Shown in pieces: positions 59,820 through 64,000 of a stretch of DNA of 64,000 nt (position 1 is its first letter; each line of letters begins with the position of its first letter). The notes below the pieces were generated by a model. It saw only the letters and a list, made by a program, of their open reading frames with translations. It did no database searches and was not told the DNA's origin. A program made the position numbers and the translations under genes. The stretch is from Pusillibacter faecalis. Its GTDB lineage: Bacteria > Bacillota > Clostridia > Oscillospirales > Oscillospiraceae. The DNA lies in the NCBI RefSeq assembly GCF_018408705.1, contig NZ_AP023420.1:1736001-1800000 (forward strand). The letters are read 5' to 3'.

Positions 59820-61091
59820 ATGAAACCCTTTGAATTTCAAGTCGACTATGTGAGGGAGCAGTTTCCGGCCCTGCGCAAAAGCGTCAACGGCCTGCCCGCG
59901 GCGTTCCTAGACGGCCCCGGGGGAACTCAGGTGCCTCTGCGCGTGGTTGAGAAGATCAACGACTACCTGCTCTGCAGAAATGCCAATGCACACGGCGTCT
60001 TTAAAACCTCTGTGGAGAGCGACGCGCTGGTAGTGCGGGCCCGGGAGACCTTTGCGGATTTCTTCAACTGTGATCCGGAGGAGGTCGCCTTCGGCGAGAA
60101 CTCCTCCACCAACAATTTCAAGCTGGCGCTGGGCATGGCCCGCCAGCTTAAGCCCGGCGATGAGATCCTGATTACAGACATTGACCATGAGGGAAATCGC
60201 TCACCCTGGAGGACCCTGGAGGATTTCGGCGTGGTGGTCAAGAGCGTCAAAATCCACCCGGAGGCCATCACGCTGGATTTTGAGGACTTCCGCTCCAAGC
60301 TGACGGATAAGACCAAGGTGCTGGCTATCAACTGGGCGGCCAACTCCTGCGGAACGATTACCGATGTCAAGAAATTCATTGATGAGGCACATCGTGTGGG
60401 CGCGATTACGGTGGTTGACGCGGTGCAGTACGCACCCCATAAGGTGATTGACGTGAAGGCGGTCGGCATGGATATTCTACTCTGCTCCGCCTACAAGTTC
60501 TTCGGTCCACATTTGGGTATCATCTATTGCAAAAAGGATGTGGGCGAACAGATCAAGACGGCGCGCGTCATGGCATATGACAACGTTGAGATGCCCTATC
60601 GCCTGGAGACGGGTACCATCGCCATGGAGGCAGTGGTAGGTGCCGCGGAAGCCGTGGAGTTCATCGCGGACATTGGCCGCCAGCACAGCCAGTATTTTGA
60701 GGAGGAGACCGCCGCTCTGAGCGGACGCCGTAAGAGGATTGTCTCCGGTTTGCTGGCCATTGACAAGTACGAGGAGGCGCTGGCAGACCAGCTCAGGGCC
60801 GGTATCAGCCAGTTGCCGGGCGCCAAGGTGTACGGACCTCCGGTCGGGCATCCCAGAACTGCCACGGTGTCCTTCACCATCAGCGGCATCCACTCCAATA
60901 AGATCGCAAGATTCCTGGCCGAGCGGGGCATCTTTGTGTGGGACGGCGATTTCTACGCCATTGAGACGATTCTCCACACGCTAAAAATGGATGCTTGCGG
61001 CGGCTTCGTGCGGATTGGCTTGGAGCCCTACTCCACGCAGGCAGACGTGGATCGGGTGCTGACAGCGCTGCGCGAGCTGTGCGCAAACTGA
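59820..61091 (+). CDS. Class V aminotransferase, cysteine desulfurase-like
   Basis: A 423-residue PLP enzyme of the SufS/NifS-like class V group. FLDGPGGTQVPLRVVEKI, FGENSSTNNFKLALGMA, ITDIDHEGNRSPW, VDAVQYAPHKVIDV and the PLP lysine in LCSAYKFFGPHLGIIYC are visible. No Cys in the usual SufS active-site loop was found, so a desulfurase role is doubtful; the subfamily is linked to amine or amino acid catabolism. ATG 59820 has AAGGAGG ten bases upstream. Confidence 0.85.
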   Translation: MKPFEFQVDYVREQFPALRKSVNGLPAAFLDGPGGTQVPLRVVEKINDYLLCRNANAHGVFKTSVESDALVVRARETFADFFNCDPEEVAFGENSSTNNFKLALGMARQLKPGDEILITDIDHEGNRSPWRTLEDFGVVVKSVKIHPEAITLDFEDFRSKLTDKTKVLAINWAANSCGTITDVKKFIDEAHRVGAITVVDAVQYAPHKVIDVKAVGMDILLCSAYKFFGPHLGIIYCKKDVGEQIKTARVMAYDNVEMPYRLETGTIAMEAVVGAAEAVEFIADIGRQHSQYFEEETAALSGRRKRIVSGLLAIDKYEEALADQLRAGISQLPGAKVYGPPVGHPRTATVSFTISGIHSNKIARFLAERGIFVWDGDFYAIETILHTLKMDACGGFVRIGLEPYSTQADVDRVLTALRELCAN

Positions 61092-61234
61092 GGGACAACT
61101 CTTTTCCTGGACGCATCTGGCCGCGGAATCAAAGCGCGGGAGGCTCCCCCTGGCGAACACGGTTGTTCATACATTTGCCCATGAGTGTAGATGGGCAGAG
61201 TAAATACAAAGAGAAAGTAGAAGGGAGAAAGACC

Positions 61235-62704
61235 ATGAACAAAGAGACCAAGAAACAACGACGGCAAAAGCGCAAACCAACTCTAACGGAGAGCATCGTT
61301 CTGGTGCTTCTGATCGTGGCGGTCGCCGCCTCGTTCACGCTACTGGGACTCAAAAGTGTTCTCATGATGGTTACCATTACGATCTTGGCCGTAATCATGG
61401 GTTTGATCTGTGGGTATTCCTGGAAGGAGATGTCCGCGGCCGGTGAGGAGAAGGTCCGCAAATCCGCCTCCGTCATGATGCTGCTCCTGGTAATCGGCAT
61501 GATGTTGGCCGCATTCATGTACAGCGGCACGCTTCCTATGGTGCTCTATTACGGCATCAAACTGGTGAATCCGAGCTGGCTTGCCCTCTCAGGCTTTCTG
61601 CTGTGCTCAGTGTTCTCCCTTGCTACAGGCACCTCCAACGGCTCTGCCAGTACGGCCGGCTTTGCGATCATGAGTATCGCGGCAGCCATGGGCGATGCGG
61701 TGAACTTTGGCCTTGTGGCCGGTGCCTGCTACGCCGGCTCCATGCTGGGCGACAAGATGTCCCCTCTATCCGACACCACGATTCTCGCATCTATGATTAC
61801 AGAAAATGACATCTTCGACCATATCCGCCACATGTCCAAAACTGTCGGCCCTGCCGCGCTGATTACCATCATCATCTACGTGATCTACGGCGCGATGAAC
61901 CACGGGGCCACCACATCCGTGGACGGAACCGCCGCGCTGCTGTCTGCGCTGGAGACACTTTACAGTTTCAACATTATTTTGCTGCTGCCCTTTGTTGTGA
62001 TTATCTACGGCGCCATCACCAAAAAGGATACCAACATTGTCATCCTGCTGGCGGCGCTCTTGGCCGTTTTGCTGGGGTTCTTTTATCAGGGCTTGCCACT
62101 TGCAAATGGGATTAATGCCATGCACTCCGGCTTTAATGCTCAGATCATTCTGGACATGCACCCTGAGATCGACGCAGAGGCGATCTCCGCCTCCGGCGTA
62201 CTTACATTGCTCAACCGCGGCGGTATTAGCGCCATGGTGGATGCCTTCATCATCACTTTTATCTGCATGTACTTTGCTGGCATTCTGGAATACATCGGTC
62301 TGATGGACGTCCTGGTCCACAGGGTGTTTGGTTTCGTCAAGGGTACAGGCTCCCTGATCGTGGTCAGCGGCATCATCTGCATCCTGCTGGCGGGCACCGC
62401 CGGCTCCACTGCCGTCATTCTGATCGGCGGACCGATGCTGCTGCAAAAGTACAAGGAGATGGGCCTGCATACGCTGAACCTGTCCAGAACGCTAGAGGAC
62501 TTCGGCACCGGCTCCACCGGCTTTTATCCCTGGACCTCATCTGGAATTCTATACGCCTCCGTTCTGGGGGCTAGCAACCTGACGTTCCTGCGGTATTCCT
62601 TCTTTAGCTGGTTGGTCTGGGCCTTCGCGATCTTCTACGGCTTTACCGGACTTTGCATCAAGAAGGCCGCCCCTGAGACGCAGATTACAGAGGTGAAAGC
62701 CTGA
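61235..62704 (+). CDS. NhaC-family Na+/H+ antiporter-type transporter
   Basis: A 489-residue membrane protein with about 12 helices. TLTESIVLVLLIVAVAASF near the start, SGTLPMVLYYGIKLVNP, FSLATGTSNGSASTAGFAIMSIAAAMG, AGACYAGSMLGDKMSPLSDTTILAS and AGTAGSTAVILIGGPML are typical of NhaC and related malate-lactate antiporters. It may bring in or export an organic anion or amine in exchange for Na+ or H+. ATG 61235 follows AAGGGAG, not the ORF start at 60995, which overlaps the aminotransferase. Confidence 0.88.
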   Translation: MNKETKKQRRQKRKPTLTESIVLVLLIVAVAASFTLLGLKSVLMMVTITILAVIMGLICGYSWKEMSAAGEEKVRKSASVMMLLLVIGMMLAAFMYSGTLPMVLYYGIKLVNPSWLALSGFLLCSVFSLATGTSNGSASTAGFAIMSIAAAMGDAVNFGLVAGACYAGSMLGDKMSPLSDTTILASMITENDIFDHIRHMSKTVGPAALITIIIYVIYGAMNHGATTSVDGTAALLSALETLYSFNIILLLPFVVIIYGAITKKDTNIVILLAALLAVLLGFFYQGLPLANGINAMHSGFNAQIILDMHPEIDAEAISASGVLTLLNRGGISAMVDAFIITFICMYFAGILEYIGLMDVLVHRVFGFVKGTGSLIVVSGIICILLAGTAGSTAVILIGGPMLLQKYKEMGLHTLNLSRTLEDFGTGSTGFYPWTSSGILYASVLGASNLTFLRYSFFSWLVWAFAIFYGFTGLCIKKAAPETQITEVKA

Positions 62705-62827
62705 GCAATATCCGCGCACTCCGGAGCGAAGGGGTGGGAGCGCATAGCCCGCTCTCCCCCCGCTCACGGGGAAGGACTCTGTCAGACCACGTAGGCATGG
62801 TTTGACCACGTATGGAGGTACAAGGAA

Positions 62828-63736
62828 ATGATCGCGTTAAATCAAAAGGATCTGCACGTTCACTCCCCGTTTTGCCCGCACCGGGCCTCCGATGCCCCGC
62901 TGGAGGAGTACCTGACCGCAGCGGAGAAACAGGGCATTGTGGAGCTGGGCTTTGCCGAGCACGGCCCATTTCCGGCGCCGCTATCCCTGACGCAGTATAC
63001 CAAGCATCCGACGCTTACGGATGAGGAGGTTGAGCTGTATTTTCGTGAGATGTACGCGCTCCGGGAGACCTATACCGGGCCGGTGAAAATCACCATCGGT
63101 CTGGAGGTTGATTTCCTAGAAGGGTTTGAGGAGGAGACGGCACGGTCCCTCGATCTCTACGGCCCCAGGATGGAGGACGGCCTTCTCTCCGTGCACAATC
63201 TGCTGGTGGATGGCAGATACCTGAATCTTGGCTATCAGCATAATATCATCGCGGCGGTGGGGAAGATGGGCGCCCGGAAGCTCAGCGAACTGTACTACAG
63301 AACTATGCTCAAGCTGGTGATCACAGATCTGGGGCCCTATAAGCCCAAGCGGGTCGGCCATCCCACGATGCTCGCTCTGTGCGGAAAACACTTCCCGGAG
63401 TTCAATGAGGAGCGAGCTCTGATGGAGGAGTTTGTCGCTGCGGCCAAGGAATACGGCTTTGCGCTGGAGCTGAACACCGCGGGGCTGGAGTCCCCAGAGG
63501 ACTGCGAGGAGATTTATGGGCAGGCGCTGCTGCCGTACATGAAAAAGTATGACGTTCCCGTATCTTTGGGGGCCGACGCCCACAGGCCGGAGCGAATCGG
63601 CAGTGACTTTGACCACCCCGTGATTCTGGAGGCCATGAAATATCTGCGTCCCGTCTGGGGAGACGGGACGCTGAGAGCCGCCCGCGCAACAGGCACAGCG
63701 AGGTACGAGGAAGCAGCAAATGACTGCATTGGATAA
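62828..63736 (+). CDS. PHP-domain phosphoesterase (HisK-like histidinol-phosphatase family)
   Basis: A 302-residue PHP protein with metal-binding DLHVHSPFCPHR at the start, GFAEHGPFP, GLEVDFLEGF, LSVHNLL, VGHPTMLALCG and the distal VSLGADAHRPERIG. The fold carries three metals and cleaves phosphoester or related bonds. Histidinol phosphatase is the default annotation, but no his genes are near, and the cluster suggests another substrate. GTACAAGGAA precedes ATG 62828. Confidence 0.82.
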   Translation: MIALNQKDLHVHSPFCPHRASDAPLEEYLTAAEKQGIVELGFAEHGPFPAPLSLTQYTKHPTLTDEEVELYFREMYALRETYTGPVKITIGLEVDFLEGFEEETARSLDLYGPRMEDGLLSVHNLLVDGRYLNLGYQHNIIAAVGKMGARKLSELYYRTMLKLVITDLGPYKPKRVGHPTMLALCGKHFPEFNEERALMEEFVAAAKEYGFALELNTAGLESPEDCEEIYGQALLPYMKKYDVPVSLGADAHRPERIGSDFDHPVILEAMKYLRPVWGDGTLRAARATGTARYEEAANDCIG

Positions 63737-64000
63737 AAAGGATCTGCATGTACACACGCCCTTTTGCCCGCATCGCCACACGGATGCGCCGCTGGAGGCC
63801 TATCTGGCCGCGGCGGAGAGGGCCGGAATGGCGGAGGTAGCGTTTACGGAGCACGCGCCGCTGCCGATTCCGCTGGAGCGGACACAGTACGAGGAGAATC
63901 CCAACCTGTCCGCGGACGGGGTGGATGCCTACTTTGCCGGTATGCAGGCCTTTCGAGAGCATTACACCGGCCCGGTGAGAATGCGCATCGGCCTGGAGGT
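63720..64000 (+). CDS. Second PHP-domain phosphoesterase (partial, runs off window)
   Basis: Starts ATG 63720, overlapping the first PHP gene by 17 bases. The 93 visible residues parallel its neighbour closely: KKDLHVHTPFCPHRHTDAPLEAYLAAAER, FTEHAPLPIPLERTQY and MRIGLEV. It is therefore a tandem duplicate. Start region is coupled to the first gene, so both are made from one transcript. Confidence 0.82.
   Translation, partial: MTALDKKDLHVHTPFCPHRHTDAPLEAYLAAAERAGMAEVAFTEHAPLPIPLERTQYEENPNLSADGVDAYFAGMQAFREHYTGPVRMRIGLE

Overview
The window looks like the chromosome of a spore-forming, anaerobic, high-GC member of the Clostridia, most likely Oscillospiraceae (the Flavonifractor/Oscillibacter/Pseudoflavonifractor neighbourhood). 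The evidence is a yabM-yabN-yabO-yabP-yabQ-divIC-yabR style sporulation/division cluster, spoVT, an oxygen-independent HemZ, a type III glutamine synthetase, a ferredoxin-linked 2-oxoacid oxidoreductase, a clostridial glycogen operon, and strong AGGAGG ribosome binding sites. Species is not determinable from this sequence alone.

Layout. 1-9.6 kb: end of a metallo-beta-lactamase hydrolase, hemZ, a nucleoside kinase, a zinc-ribbon protein and purine nucleoside phosphorylase, then the spoVB-like flippase, mazG, HU, S4 protein, yabP, yabQ, divIC/ftsB-like, S1 protein and hpf. 9.6-16.2 kb: a GntR-controlled ABC transporter, an unknown anchored protein, htpG, a membrane zinc-ribbon protein and a two-gene Thr/Ser exporter. 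16.2-21.8 kb: ilvE, a four-subunit branched-chain-type 2-oxoacid:ferredoxin oxidoreductase operon with a P-loop ATPase, and a divergent FCD-type GntR regulator. 21.9-30.1 kb: an eight-gene operon (aroF-tyrA-aroB-aroA-aroC-pheA-aroE/K fusion-aroQ) that covers shikimate and Phe/Tyr synthesis. Its leader encodes a 32-residue peptide with eleven aromatic residues, followed by a rho-independent terminator: a ribosome-mediated attenuator. 30.2-34.8 kb: phospholipase-like protein, glnN, spoVT and a TauE/SafE permease. 35.1-43.6 kb: the glycogen operon glgB-glgC-glgD-glgA-glgP. 44-51 kb: a MotA-like membrane protein, an ECF sigma/anti-sigma pair, an XRE regulator, a DEAD-box helicase, a lipoprotein and an orphan peptide-binding lipoprotein with a long switch-like leader.

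51.0-58.2 kb is an AT-rich accessory island. It holds a frameshifted tnpV, a decayed DUF6809-type gene, a two-subunit restriction-modification system (a nuclease-methylase fusion plus a duplicated specificity subunit) with its own XRE controller and operator, a truncated tyrosine integrase, a small gene, and a 3'-truncated group II intron that cuts into decayed minus-strand genes. 58.4-64 kb is a catabolic-looking cluster: a PucR-type regulator divergent from a class V aminotransferase, an NhaC antiporter and two tandem PHP-family phosphoesterases, the second cut by the window end.

The findings I rate highest are the aromatic attenuator in front of aroF, the four-segment leader in front of the orphan peptide-binding protein, and the BcgI-like restriction system with its C-box-like operator. 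No tRNA, rRNA or CRISPR array was recognised.
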